Positions 12,320 through 25,194 of a stretch of DNA of 64,000 nucleotides are shown here, one piece after another. The notes below the pieces were generated by a model that did not search any database, was not told where the DNA came from, and saw nothing but the letters and a program-made list of their open reading frames with translations. The stretch is from Sialis fuliginosa (Eukaryota > Arthropoda > Insecta > Megaloptera > Sialidae). Within the stretch, counting starts at the first letter, position 1, and each line of letters starts with the position of its first letter. The translations under genes and the position numbers were made by a program. The stretch covers positions 25,730,001 through 25,794,000 of the forward strand of contig OY540810.1 of the NCBI GenBank assembly GCA_961205875.1. Direction: 5' to 3'.

Positions 12320-12530
12320 ACTAGAGGCTCGGGAGCTCCGGGGCAACAAGTGACCAAGGGGCCCTCAGTATATGCAAAATATAAAAAATAAATTCGTTGC
12401 CAACTTGAATTTTACCCTTATTACTAATTTTTATTTTTATTACCTTTTTTTTCTCAATCTCAATCAATGCTCATCCCAATTTTTACGCTACTGTGGAGGC
12501 CCGGCTGCCCCGATGGTAGTTGCGGCCCTG
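12309..12530. mobile_element. hAT-like MITE, copy 1 (GGCCGTAACTA family)
   Basis: This matches the intact copy at 42151-42398: a TTAACTAGAGG left end, CCGGG(G/A)CA(A/G)CAAGTGA, an ATATGCAAAATA block and GGTAGTTGCGGCCCTG at the right end. The left terminus is altered where it abuts the foldback element, and no 8-bp duplication is visible. Open frames here are element sequence and not a gene. Confidence 0.7.
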
Positions 12531-12697
12531 CTTCTACCTGATTCTCATTACATTTTGTTAGTTTACAATAAGGACGCAACATTCTTCTTCTTATTCTTAA
12601 TATTGTTCATTGGATTTGTTTAAAATGCAAAATTAAAAGCACAAGCCCTTATAACTGCATGGTTTACCCACCCCTGTCTTAATAATCTCATTCACAG

Positions 12698-12781
12698 ACA
12701 TCATTGGATGTATTGTGAACATAAATACATCGATGACGAATGCGAAAACTTGTACACGACAAATCTGTGTCGGAAATGCCA
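12698..12781 (+). CDS. Possible internal exon, Cys-rich, unknown gene
   Basis: This 84-nt stretch is preceded by an acceptor-like CTCATTCACAG and followed by a strong donor-like CCA|GTGAGTAAG. Reading from 12699 gives an open, protein-like frame with cysteines spaced C-x8-C-x8-C-x2-C and several aromatic and acidic residues. The frame starting at 12700 is also open, so the phase is uncertain. No neighbouring exon could be found in the surrounding repeats. If real, it would belong to a secreted or extracellular Cys-rich protein with long introns. I cannot name a family. Confidence 0.3.
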
Positions 12782-13365
12782 GTGAGTAAGTTCAGTTTAT
12801 ATAAACATAACCTTTCACCTTTTATGGAAAGCAAATATAGATATTACCTGTGTAGCATATAAACCGCAAAAGTAAACTGCTTATTACATGCAACACTGTT
12901 ATTTAGTTTTTATTGTCGTTGTCATAGTAGGTATATAATTTTATTATTCATTGTTTATTTATGATGTAATTATTTAGTATGAAAAAGATGTTTCTTTATT
13001 GAAATTTACCTGATCATAATCATCATTGTTAGTGGCGCTACAAAACGCAGCTGTTGTATATAATACGTATATGTAGATAATGTATTAATATTTCACGCTA
13101 ATGGTGTTATTTTTATTAACAAAGTGTTTTGTGTTGTCGGAGATTGTTAAATTATAATAACGTTATTTTTCTCTTAAATATACGAGTAGCATTCTTATTT
13201 AAAAATACTTTGAATAATTAGATGAATAGATAACTCACTTTATTTAATATTAATAAACAGTAATCATGTCGTGTGTGGTCTACCGGTGATTGTCACCTCT
13301 AGATCTAAAACTAGCAGCTCGCGGTGTATTCGTTTTTATGAAAATTTATATCTATACCTTACTAG

Positions 13366-14196
13366 CTGTGCCTGCGACTTCGCTCACATGGACTACGGAA
13401 TTATTGTTTAGGATTTTGGAAAAATATAGTTGACTTAAGTACAACACCTAAATTACCTAACAAAAACGAATCAGAACAAAGAGTACAAATAATTTTTGTT
13501 CTGTTTAAATTTAAAAGTTAATTATTGAAAACTAAATAAACAATTGAAGATCAAAAGACAACGGCCGAGTCGAAGAAGTCCGAATTTTAAATTTATTTCA
13601 GATAGTTCCTAAACTAAAAGACCAAATTGAATTCTATAAGGGGCACATTATATCAACATTAAGTACTTATGACGATGAAATCATTTATTTCGATAAGGAT
13701 TAATGTTTTGCAGGTCATAAGTTCACGTAAACTGAATTCAAACATTTTTTATTTTCTTTGTAACATAAAAGCAGTCATTGTGGTTTAAATATAAAAGTAA
13801 GATATATGGTATCGCGGACTTTATTTTAGATCTTTTGATTCTTTACAATTATTTACTACATTATATTGTTCAACATTAACGTTTTAAGCAGCGTATTACA
13901 AAAGAGCGCGCTGGTGCCAAACTTTTTCCCGACTTGTTTTACTATTATCGTCACTATATATCCTATAACCTGACCAGAGATTATATCTTTGAATTTAAAA
14001 AAACACGTAAATCGGATAAGTGATTCTCGAGTTATAAGCAGTGACGATAATATTAAATCAAATTTTCCTTAAAATCCCCACTCTCGTGGTATTTTTTCCG
14101 TCGGATCTAATGAAACTAACTAATTACAACCCTCCATATGTAACAGAGGGTGAAATATGAACTCCCATGCGAAGCCGGGGCGAGTCCGCTAGTAAT
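13366..14196. repeat. Degraded retroelement with GCGACTTCGC / GCGAAGCC ends
   Basis: The segment begins CTAGCTGTGCCTGCGACTTC and ends GCGAAGCCGGGGCGAGTCC followed by GCTAGT. Dispersed insect repeats with this phrase at their edges are widespread and usually interpreted as non-LTR retrotransposon-derived. Internal sequence is AT-rich with no intact open frame. The class assignment is from family knowledge and uncertain. Confidence 0.5.
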
Positions 14197-17100
14197 ATAT
14201 AAAATCTAATACCATCTGTACTGTTAGTCTGTATTTTAATTTTAATAAGTACAAGAGTATTTTGTCATAAATTCACTTTTATAATATAATATAAGCAGTT
14301 ACGCAGATAAACGGTTTAAAATTTTAAAAAGTTTTACATCCTCCTAAGTTAGTGCTACATCATAAAAGGAAGATACTCTTAAAATTTCATCTTTCCAGGT
14401 CCAAAAGTTTGGCCTGGGTGTTGATAAGTCAGTAATTTACTTAGGGCTTATTTATAATTATTGAACTTCCAGATTTGTTCCGAAGATTGATTACAGCGAA
14501 GATTGAGTCCCCTTTTTATCTAAAATAATCCCCAGCTTCTCCACCAGAGATTAGTTGCCCTGATATGATGTACATATAAATAACGGTAGACTACATATCA
14601 ACACTATTTTCTTTATTATAAATAAAAAGTCAAGAACTTTCTCACTAAACAAATACAAATTAAGTCATAATGGATGATGTAACTTAATGTATGTTTTGCT
14701 ATTTAATTTCGTAAAAGCTTTTATTTGAAACATTTACTAGTCTTATAAGTATCTACAAATCCATTCTTTTTAGTTTTTAGTAAAAGCATTTATTGATTTT
14801 TATTCGCCAAAATTTGGCATTTGTTTAGAATAAAGTTAAGTACAGTCTTTTTCTTGACTTCTTTCATATACACCAATATATAATAATAAAATCTTTATTT
14901 ATATAGGTGTCCCATAAGTCAGGATCTATAGGAAAAATAATAGTTCAAAAATGTTTTACACTAGCTACTCAAAGAGTCAGCGGTTGTACCTGCAACAAAA
15001 AAAAATAAACCCTATGATTATGTATTTATAATTACAAATTTTATAAAAGTATTATTTTTATTTTATTGAAAATAAAATATGAATGTGACACACCATTTAT
15101 AAGATAATATTTATTAGCAATAAATTGAGCAGTACCGTTTTTGAATAAAGTCATTTTACTATCGTCGTTTTTAATATTTTTCTTTAATAACCGCTGCCTG
15201 AGGCAGTCCGTTAAATTATATAATAAAAATTAACTCGGCAGTTAAAAACTTTAAATAGCGATCTTCAATATCAATTTAAAAATACGGTAAATGTTCCGTG
15301 ATTACTCACGTACCTACTTAAACATTACGTTTATGTACACAACAAAAGTAAATAAACTTCATATATACGTAAGCAAATAACATATATAAGTCGTAAAAAC
15401 AATCGATATGGAACGAAAAACTTTGGAAATTTTAACATCATTAAATTAAAAACGAGAAATTCTAAAACAATACGTATAACTTTTTATTTTCTTATATGAA
15501 ATACATACTATATATCTACATATAGTATAAGTAAGTATAGTGAAACCGATTTTTTTCGAAATCCGGATTTTGATGGAATTATCCATTATGACCTTCCCTG
15601 AATCCATTCTGACTATTTTCGCCATGATATCTGTGTGTCTGCCTGTAAGCGTTGTAACTCAAATACGACACATCGTAGAAGGATGAAATTTTATATTTAA
15701 GATTGATTTTTGTCTGGGAAGAAAACATCCTATTTTTGAAAACGATCTCTCAACCGAATACGGATGTTTACTGACGTCGAATTTTGTAATTTTTCGAATT
15801 ATTTTGAAACAGTACGAATTAGAGAAAAATGGTCAAGTTAAAAATTGTAGGTTATATTATTATCTATAATTTATTATTCATTTTTTTCGAAAAAACAAAT
15901 TTTTGAAAAAAAAATTAATTATAATTCAAATGGTTAATATCGGAAAAGAATAATATACCAGAAAAAATCATAATATACAGGAAAAAACGGAAAAAATTGA
16001 GAAAAAAGTAGTATTTTCAGAAAAACCCGAAAATTTGCTATTTTAAATAGCATGGCTTGGCCATAAAAAGCACACCCTTTAGACTTTTGAAACTATTGTT
16101 TTTTGAAGAATGTTTTTAAAAAATGTTAATTTTTTACTCTCATTTCTTGTCTAAATTGATATTAATAGTAATAATAGTAGTTTTATAAGTTAAATGACAT
16201 AACCTCACTTTCATGTAGTATATTTTCTTAAAACAATTTGTCACAAAAGAATAAATAAATACAGAACCTGAAAAACATCTTCCACAAATAATAAATAATA
16301 CATTTTAATTTATCATAATACGTTAATCATACAACTTTCAACTATATTTTTTCGGAATTAACATTAAATTTCAACAAACACAATTCAAAATTTTTAAAAA
16401 ACATACCATACTAACAATGAAAAGTATGAACAAATCCAGATGTTCATTTTCGTCGTATATTTTCATAGAAAAACGTATCAAACAATGTGACAATAACATA
16501 ATTTAATACAATACAAAATTTAAATGTACATTTTTTAACTAATGACCACAGCTAATGACATATAAAATGGATACATGATTTTTCGTAAATTGTATTAATA
16601 TGACAATGTATAAAAATTTAATAATAATTAAAAAGATAAAATAAATACATCCACATATTTTTAAATTACAACGATAACAACTGTATTCACCTAATGTCTG
16701 GCGTTTACAAAAACTTACACTGATCTAAAATAAAAATAATATTTAAAGGTTATACTATAATACTATATGATATTATATTTTTGTTTTAAAAATGAACTTA
16801 CCTAATTTTATCTTGTTTAAAAAGTCATTGATTGACTTTGAATAAAATAATTAAAATACAGAACATATCGACGTAGCTATATTATACATATAAATTATAA
16901 TAATAAGTATAATATGACATGAAGTCATCACAAAACATATACAATGAAGCTAAGTAACTATAGAGGCGCTCGCTGTGGATATTTATCGAACTACCTCGAT
17001 CACTACCTATATTTGCGATTAAGAAATTCGTTAAAATTAGCAAAATGATGTAAATAAACTGCAAATTTCCTTACTTCTAGTTATCCGATTTGGTTGAGTT

Positions 17101-17608
17101 TTAATAGGGTTCTATTCTGCAAATAGATGAAGCGAATTCAAAAGGTTTTGTGTTAATTTATTACGTATTGCGAGCTGCAGTTTGTTGACAAGGTGTAAAA
17201 ACGGGCCAAAAACGACAAATTGAACTTTGTTTATATTTTTATGACAGAAAATTAAAACCAATCGATATTAAATTAAGTGAATACGGAGACTGTAATGTTC
17301 TCATTTATAAAATGTAAACATGTAAGGGGGTTACTGAAGAAATTTAATATATAATGCTCGTTTTTATCAAATTTCATACGAAAAAAAAAATGGGACGAGA
17401 GTAAAACCACACTGCAAAGCATAGCATGCTTTGGGTGTGCTAATACATGTTAAATTTAAAGTGCATTGAGTATAGTCTAGGTAAATATTAATTGTCAACG
17501 CTGAGTTTGTGTCTACCTTATTTTTTGGTCACAAAGAATAGATTAAGGGGGCGTCCTGTTAATATTTCAATTTGTACGGATACCCTAATATAAATACTTA
17601 TAAAAGAG
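14197..17608. other. No gene recognised
   Basis: Very AT-rich. At about 14330-14450 there is a retrotransposon-tail-like block related to 9260-9600. At 15570-15700 there is a repeat-like passage containing GTGTGTCTGCCTGTAAGCG. A minus-strand frame at 16882-17064 has a hydrophobic beginning but starts with TTG and lacks support. A small hairpin (GCAAAGCATAGCATGCTTTG) lies near 17417-17436. Confidence 0.5.
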
Positions 17609-17773
17609 TAGTGGCGTAGTAAGAAAATTTTTAGAGGGGGGGGGGGGGGATAAGTACATATGAGTTAAATTTTATGAAGGTAATTGGAACTGATGTTTTC
17701 TCAAATTTTTTTTTAAAGAATACTGAATATTTCAAAGGAAATCCCCAACCCTACCCCTGTTTCTACGCCACTG
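17609..17773. mobile_element. hAT-like MITE (AGTGGCGTAG ends)
   Basis: The left end is TAGTGGCGTAGTAAGAAAA and the right end CTACGCCACTG, an inverted pair. The flanking octamers TAAAAGAG (17601-17608) and ATAAAGAG (17774-17781) agree at 6 of 8 positions, consistent with a decayed 8-bp hAT target duplication. A poly-G run lies inside, as in the relative at 34466. Confidence 0.7.
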
Positions 17774-18559
17774 ATAAAGAGATAAGTAACTCGATTAACT
17801 CATTAACGCCCAGCCTAAATCCCCGCAGACTAAAAAACGTGTGATACATTTTATAAATAATTTAAATGTTCATAAAAAACGGCGAAAGCCGCGGGTAAGC
17901 AAAAATAAAGGTGCAAAGTAAAATATTTGAATTTCCCCTAAAATAACTGACTCTTTCTAACAATAAGAAGCATTATTCCAATTTATAATCTTACAATAAC
18001 TTGTCTACGCTATTAATTCATATTGAGCCAACACATAGCAAGGTGGGGCACGGACACAAAAAGTTTGTAAATCACTGTATTACAGGATTAAATGTCCGCG
18101 TAGGCGTTGACTAACTCTCCGCAAACAAAACCTTTATTTGTTTGTTCCATATATAATCCCACACAAAAGCAAAAAGACATTTGACGCAAATGTTTTATAA
18201 CTTTGGATAACTAATTGCTTTACACTGATTACGTTTATTAGTTTAATGAATTTGTTGTTTTATTAGTTAATGCAAATATTATCTATTTAATGTAATTGCA
18301 GCGACAGCGATAAACTATTTTGATAATTCAATTTGTTATATACATAGAATACATAGTAGGGTGTGTCAAAAAAATGAACATTTGCTCTCGTTACGAAATA
18401 AGTTAGTATATGACCTAAAATAAATCCTCGCTGAAGGATTATCCTACAATTCAATTTTAAGAGGTATCGCAAAGGGGGTCCCGTTTTCCATTTAAATAAC
18501 ATGGGGAAATGGTTCTTTAGTACTAAAGTTGGTATTACTGATTCATGATAACTGATGAA

Positions 18560-18830
18560 CAGCTAACAAATTTACTAGTTAGCAAGCACTTTCAAATGGG
18601 GTATTAATTCTGTGATAGTATTTACGGATTAGTTATGGAATTTAGAGCAGTGATACTTCAACTTATTGTAACACAGTTGGTGACTCTGACCGTACAAAAT
18701 AATTTTCTGTTTTAATACCGTTGGTGTTTACATACCACGCAGGCGCGAAAATTGTCAAACACTTCATGAAACTTCAAGATAACTGTCGAAGAGGTTTGAA
18801 ACCTCATTTGAAAGTACTCGCTAGCTAACA
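18560..18830 (-). mobile_element. CCGGTATTATAAAG-family MITE, truncated copy
   Basis: In reverse complement this follows the intact copy at 59532-59863 through the GCTAGCTAACAA ends, the GGCGCGAAAATTG/GCGCACGCG region, the TTTTGTACGGTCA block and ATTCCATAACTAATCC. Both extreme termini, including CCGGTATTATAAAG, are missing. The flanking 17782-18559 and 18831-19194 show no gene. Confidence 0.75.
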
Positions 18831-19194
18831 ATTTTTTTTTAGTTTGTTTGTAATACTGGACATACCTACATACATAAAAAAATCTTTAAAAAAAACATCT
18901 AGTTCGAATTCGAATTGAACTCTACGCATGTTTCTTATTACAATATCTTCTATTTTATTTATTTATTAGTTAAGGGCTTTATTACACTCACCTGTTTACA
19001 TATCGGTTCTTTGTTTCGTATTTAATTATTGTATTTATTTAAGTATCTAACACAATAGATACTGTCGTTTCTAAATTACTTAATATATTATTAATTGTTG
19101 AATAGTTTTATTTGTTTTGAAATATAATAACATACATATAATCATTGTATTGTAACTACATATATACATTTATACAAGCTTGGAAAATTATTAA

Positions 19195-19974
19195 TATAGT
19201 CTGTTTCATTTAAGATTGCAGTGGTGGGCGGGTATTAGGCGGTACGATTTAGACAGGCACTATTCTCGTACTAGGCTAACCCACATAATAAATATAGTAA
19301 GAAGGAAAACTTCACGTTGAAAAATTGGTAATCATTTTTACATACACTCTAAAATTTGTAAGAAATAAAACCCACCTTTGTATTACATAATTTTCTAATA
19401 TCCTAATGTCGATAATATAATACACATTTTTAGAATAACTAATCTTTAGACAAGGAAAGATGAAGGACATATAACACATTACTATATCGATCCACGTGTC
19501 ATTGGCGTATCATTCACTTTTAAAAATAAATATCAATTGTTTTGAATTATACAAATAATTAATAATAAATGTTTTATACTTATTGTCTTTAATATTGATT
19601 AACAGAGAAATGTCTATTTAGAACTATCATCTCTCATACATACTAAATTCAATTGTAATTTAAAGTATATTTGCACATTATAAATTTTCAACTTACACCT
19701 CTGGGATAATATGCATGGAAATGATGATAGTGACATTTAAGAATAGATGGCTGCTAACATTGGTTGTTATGTATCCATAGTCTTTCCTAATCTAAAAACT
19801 AATCTGACAATTTGAATTTAATTGCATTTTTTCCAAGGCAACATGAATTAGTAATAGTATTGCGTCAGTGAAAATTGTATTATTGTGAATCTGTCTGGCG
19901 TTTTACCCAATCAGGAGCGCGTATTAAGTTTCCTACGTTAGCTACCGTTGCAATCTTAAATGAAACAGACTATA
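19195..19974. mobile_element. 780-bp DNA transposon with 26-bp perfect inverted ends
   Basis: Positions 19195-19220 and 19949-19974 are perfect inverted repeats of 26 bp, beginning TATAGTCTGTTTCATTTAAG. The TATA at each edge is compatible with a TA target as used by Tc1/mariner-type transposases. Internal sequence holds no open frame of useful length, so the element is non-autonomous. The perfect ends suggest it is younger than most repeats in the window. Confidence 0.8.
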
Positions 19975-20204
19975 GTCTGATATAATGATATTAGATAGAG
20001 CGTATTTTGGGCCTCTATGCTTGTCTTTATTTAAACATGGGTGTAATTGTTTGGGTGATATTTTTATCAAAGTTTATTATTAACCAAATTAATTGCGTTA
20101 ATACATAATGTAGGTACAGTTTGTACAGTCCATATCTCCATGTCTATGAAGAAAACTACAATTTCTCTGATTTTAAGCACAGCATAAAAATATAAAGAAT
20201 TTTG

Positions 20205-20318
20205 TTTATAATTGTAATCGACGATTTCAAAGTGTTTTCGGACGAACTAGTGAGAAAAAGACTATCAGTCAAATTTACAGGCACTAATGGAAGTGATGAA
20301 TTGTTCTCATTTTGTTGA
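20205..20318 (+). pseudogene. Coding-like remnant, copy 2, unknown family
   Basis: This is homologous at protein level to the minus-strand remnant at 4771-5001 (VFSD, RKRLSVKFTGTNGS, LFS retained), and ends in two consecutive stop codons at 20316-20321. No start codon or splice sites support a gene. Surrounding 19975-20204 and 20319-20989 are AT-rich without features. Confidence 0.45.
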
Positions 20319-20989
20319 TAAATGTTTTTCAGAAAAGTTTTTAATCTGTTCATATTTCAATGAAAATAATAAAATAAAATAAATGTATATTATAAAGACA
20401 GATATTTTATAATTGTATAAATAAAATAAGTACAATGTTGACAAATTTCAAACCGTTAAAAATAAAAATCACATCGTAAAACGAATTTTACTACATTAAG
20501 AATTAATAAACATTCCAAGAAAATTAAGATATTTCAAAACATCTAATAATATGCATTGATACAACAAAATAATAAATTTTATCTTATACACCTGTTTATT
20601 TACACTATAACGACATAATAACAATCGACAAGCGATAAAACTAAGCAATTAGCAACAATTTATAAGCAAAGCTATTTCTTAACGGTACGATATTTTCATT
20701 TCTAATATAAATGGTGAAATTTAAAATAGGTATACTAGACTTTCGTATAGAATTATATATGATAGCTCAGGTTTTTGTTGTTGCCAGAAACGACTTATCA
20801 CGGTAATTAAATTGTTGCTAAAGGCTAAAATTGAAGGGCATAACACTTATTATGCATTTTTAGAAACAACCGATATTATTAAAATTTACAAATATACATA
20901 AAACTATTTAAGAGATTAAACCAAAAGTAACTCTTTGTACATACGGTATAGAATATTACGAAAACTATGTATTTATAAAAAAAAACATC

Positions 20990-21640
20990 TGCCAAGTAAA
21001 TGCACAGTGCTTCCTCGTGCTAAATTCACCAAAGGTAGAAAAACAGAAAAAGTATTCAGATAAATTACCTGGCATTGGGTAACCTTTTAATTTTTATACA
21101 ATTTTACTAAAAAATATTTGCTCGAAATTTTTCTTAAGACGCACCTGATTATTTTATCGTATATTTTTAATTTTTTGACAATTTCATTCTAAATCTAATT
21201 TTTTCTGTTATGCAAACGTCAAAATAACATTTAAGATTTTTTAAAGCAAATTGAAATAAATCTTTTTAGAATGCTCTACAAAAAAGGTTCTATAAAATTT
21301 TCACGTAACATGTGTCTTTCTTGAGATATCTTGAAAAAATTAATTTTTTGGGATGTCACCCCTCCCCTTACATACGACTTTAATGATTTCGAAATGGGAC
21401 TGTCCTAAGCTAGATCCAACTAACCTACCAAATTTCATTAATATTGGTTCTGTGATTCATGAGTTATGCGTATGACTAGGATTCATGGGATAGACGCACA
21501 TACAGACAGACACAGGACGAAAAGTGCTAGTCTTGACCTGAGACGGGAACGATCAAGTTAAAATTTTGAAATCGGAGAACAATTTTTTTTTCTCATTTTA
21601 AAACGATCACAAAGCTTTTCGTATCTTCGATATGGCGAGG
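20990..21640 (-). repeat. Dispersed repeat R4, inverted copy
   Basis: This is the reverse complement of 45313-45900. Shared blocks are the ATATCGAAGATACGA(A/G)AAGC block, TTGTTCTCCGATTTCAAAAT, the (A/T)CATAACTCATGAA block and, at the far end, TTAGCACGAGGAAGCACTGT. Further partial copies are at 28325-28415, 42460-42605 and 46906-47530. The function and class are unknown. The downstream 21641-22401 shows no gene. Confidence 0.75.
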
Positions 21641-22401
21641 AGGCAAATGTTGTATGGTTTCAAAAGATTTTTTCTCGTACTGTACAAAAAAAAACTGAAA
21701 AAATCTTCGAAATTCGTCTTATAAAAATAAGTCATTTTTGTCTCCAAATGTCTTCCAATTTTCCTCGAAAATTGAAAGATGACAAGTAACATAAAAGTAG
21801 ATACGATGAAAAATGCTTCAGACAAAATTTGTTTGTTTTCATTTAAAGAATATGATGGTACCTATAATTTAAAAAATATCGGCTTTAATTGACCTTGAAA
21901 TCTTGCACCAAATCAAAAATAAATTATGCCATTTTATTTCACCCTCGAAACCATACAACTTTTACTAACAACATTTTTGTCTAAAATGTATAACTTTCGA
22001 AATATTTCCTTATGTCAGCTTAAAATTTACATCCTGTATATTAAATCAGGAATCCTCAAACTTTAGTAAAACAATCAAAGTATTTGACGAACCGGATCTA
22101 GCATATCTATAATTTTAAAAGTCCTTGAAAACATTTTCGCGCCTTTCTCTAAGAATTTTTCTTTGACATATATTAGTACACAATTAAAATTTTAAAACTT
22201 CTTAAAAAAGATATTGAAATGAAGAAAATGTAGCTAACAAATCATAATAATACAGAAATCTGATGTACCAACATAGGTTAAGTAGAGCTTTTTATTCCTC
22301 GTATTCATTAGTGAAAAATATTCAGTTTTAATAAATGTAGTTAAAAATGCATATGACCAATTTACTTCATGTCCAATATTTTTGTATACATTTTCAATTT
22401 G

Positions 22402-23020
22402 TTTTTAGGGTTCCGTACAAAATAAAAAAACGGAACCCTTATAGAATCATTCTGTTGTCTGTCTGTCTATCTGGACGGTATATAGATGACATTAATTTTC
22501 AAATATTACTAAGGTCTCTATAGCCCCATAGTCCTGTAAAAAAATTCAAGTCTCTAACTCAATGCAATAACAAGATACGGCCTTTCAAAGCGTTTTGATA
22601 CTGACAGACTGACTGACTCACTGATCATCAAAACCTATAGGTACTTCCCGTTGACCTGGAATCTTGAAATTTGATACAAATGAAGGTCTCATAGTAAAGG
22701 AAATATTCCGAAAATCATTAATTTCTAATTCTGGGTGGAATTATAAACAATAAAAAACAACTATTTTGTAATACAAACATGCCAATGAATTTTAATTTTA
22801 ATTTGCAAACGGTGGCATTATTTAAACATATGGTTCTTCTTTAAAATATCTTATGGATTTATTTGTTTTCAATGTTTATTTTTGAAAATGTACAATTTAA
22901 TATTTTTATAATTATTGATTTTTTTATAAACAATACAAAATTGGGATTATAAATAAGTTTTATATAACAGTACGGAACCTTCAGGGCGCGAGTTCTGCTC
23001 GCACTCGTTAATTTTTTTAT
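22402..23020 (+). repeat. GGTTCCGTA-type dispersed repeat, copy 1
   Basis: It starts with a hairpin (GGGTTCCGT ... ACGGAACCC), has a TCTGTCTGTCTATCTGGACG-like passage, and ends TACGGAACC...GCGCGAGTTC...GCTCGCACTCG. A second copy lies at 44129-44740 with the ending CACGCACTTGGCC. This design is a familiar high-copy insect repeat. Its mobilisation class is not decided here. Confidence 0.65.
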
Positions 23021-23754
23021 AAATAAGGTGCTAAAAGTTTCCATTGATACATTGTGAGCAAAGTTTTTTTACAGCCCATAAAATGTATTAACAATTAGTT
23101 TTAAATAAATATCTCACAATCAGTGGGCTTTGAAAGCTACTACAACAATTTGTATTGGAAAGAACCATATCGCCTTTTTAATTAATAATTTGTTAGTATA
23201 TAGATTAATTACGTTATTTTATGTACGTCATAAGACTCAAACAATGTGCGTTAGTCGGATATAGCTTCCGAGGTCATCCTTTATTTACTTACTTATTTGT
23301 AAATATTATATTATTTATATTTGACAATCAATTCACCTGTGCTTACTCCAATAATTATCATCAACAGTAGGTAATACGTATTAAAAATTCTCCGATTCTT
23401 TAAATAATTAATACTTTAAGCAAATGCTTAACTATTATTGGAAATGCACAAAATAACAAATGATTTTCTTTTGGTACAAATAACTAAAATCGTATGCTGT
23501 TAATTACATAACAAATCTTTTTTTACATATTATTTATACATACCGATTCCAGCTGTCATAGTAATATCGTGCGAGTTATATTAATTCTATGTAAATGAAT
23601 TTACATTATCATATGTTTCTTGTAATATATCCAATGACCAGTGGCAGGCTCAGATGGAATATATTGGGGATATATTTTAATCCAAATTAATGTTTTGATT
23701 TAGTCGTACGGAAAATGGCAGCTAAAAGAACATTCATTACAATAAATCGTATTA

Positions 23755-24093
23755 TACCCGCTTTAAAAAGAATTTTCTTGCGCGCAAATGCTAACTAGCT
23801 TCCAGCGAACGCTATCTGATAGGTATCAAATTGTTATGAAATTGCTCGATATTTTAAAGCAGTGGTAATAATGTATGATAATGTAAATTTTATGCATTTT
23901 ATAATGTACACTTGGCAGTACTTATTTTAAGTAACTGATTGTACTTACCACGCATGCGTCAAGGTTATGATATGTACGATTTCATTGGCTACATCTGTAA
24001 GTGGCTGTCATTTATATTTAATACCTAGTAGATATCGTTAGCTGGGAACTAATTTGCATTTGCACTCTAACAAATTCTTTATAATACCGGACA
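23755..24093. mobile_element. CCGGTATTATAAAG-family MITE, TTA duplication
   Basis: The left end is TACCCGCTTTAAAAAG (degenerate) and the right end CTTTATAATACCGGACA. TTA flanks both sides (23752-23754, 24094-24096). Sub-terminal inverted blocks (TAGCTTCCAGCGAACGCTAT / ATCGTTAGCTGGGAACTAA) and CGCATGCGTCAAGGTTAT are shared with 35132, 43372 and 47091. PIF/Harbinger-like by its 3-bp duplication; no transposase frame. Confidence 0.8.
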
Positions 24094-24521
24094 TTAGAAA
24101 TCTATCTTTTAATAACCAAACTATTTAAATTGATGTCATAGAATTTTTTTAAATATACTTTCTTATAAACATTTACATATAATGGAAAGACAAATTATGT
24201 GTCACAGGCCCTTGATATGTTTAATTTTTTAACCTGTCTGGGATTTCCTAAAAAAATTTTAAATTTTCATTTTACTATACATGTAATTTTATGTCCAATA
24301 TTTTAAATCTCCAAAATAAAATTAAAGTAAAACATCAATACGAGTTAGTTGTGTTTTTATTGATTTCATAGACAATTTAATACAATTGTCAAACAAAAAT
24401 CAGCAGATCGTACTGAGAATACTGTAGAATACTTTATACATATAGGAGATTAAGTTATTTGTCATCAATTTGTGGGGTTTTCTCAATTTATTCTTGTCTA
24501 CTCGCAGTTTTCTTCGAAAAG

Positions 24522-24568
24522 AATTGCTTTGATAGATTAAACGTCAAAAGTTTTTCATCAAAGCAATT
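24522..24568. repeat. 12-bp hairpin
   Basis: AATTGCTTTGAT and its exact complement are separated by 23 nt. Role unknown. The region 24097-25194 otherwise contains no recognised gene or element. Confidence 0.5.
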
Positions 24569-25194
24569 ATTTCTGACAAAGACGGTGAGAAGATAGAAAT
24601 ATTAAAGATATAAATAGAACATGGAGGAAAAAAACAGAAATACATAATTGTGGCATTGGTTGCCAAGCAAAGGTTTAACTTTTACTTTATCTAATTTTAG
24701 TAGTTGTATACAATGTTTTTTCCGGAAAAAAACACCAAAAAATGAATACATTAAAATAGTAGCAAGTCAGTGAAAACAATTTAATACAGAAACAAAAGAT
24801 TACACCTACCTACGTATTTACAATTCTTTTTGAGACAATCGTTATAAATATTATTATTGTTATATTATATTATTTTCATTTAATTGAAATTTCAAGTAAA
24901 GGGTTAAACGCAGTACGGTTTTTGTAAGGTTTCTTTTGTTTAATTTAATTTTTATTGTAGGTATACTGATTTAAAACAGTTTTTTTTGTTTCCCTTCAAA
25001 AAATGTTTAAGGCTGCACAAAAGTCTTGTCTTGGTCTCGAATTTTACAACTGATAGTCACGTCGAAATCGAAACCTTTTCGCTAAAAAATAAAACAGTCT
25101 CGTCTCGACCTCGTTTCATACACGTGACCAAGATTGAGGACACCGATGAATCTTTTTGTCTCGTATGAATTATTTTCTAAAAACATGGATTTAT

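Noticed and set aside
16882-17064. Minus-strand frame with a signal-peptide-like beginning
   Set aside because: It starts at TTG, the hydrophobic text is explained by AT-rich codons, and there is no partner exon.
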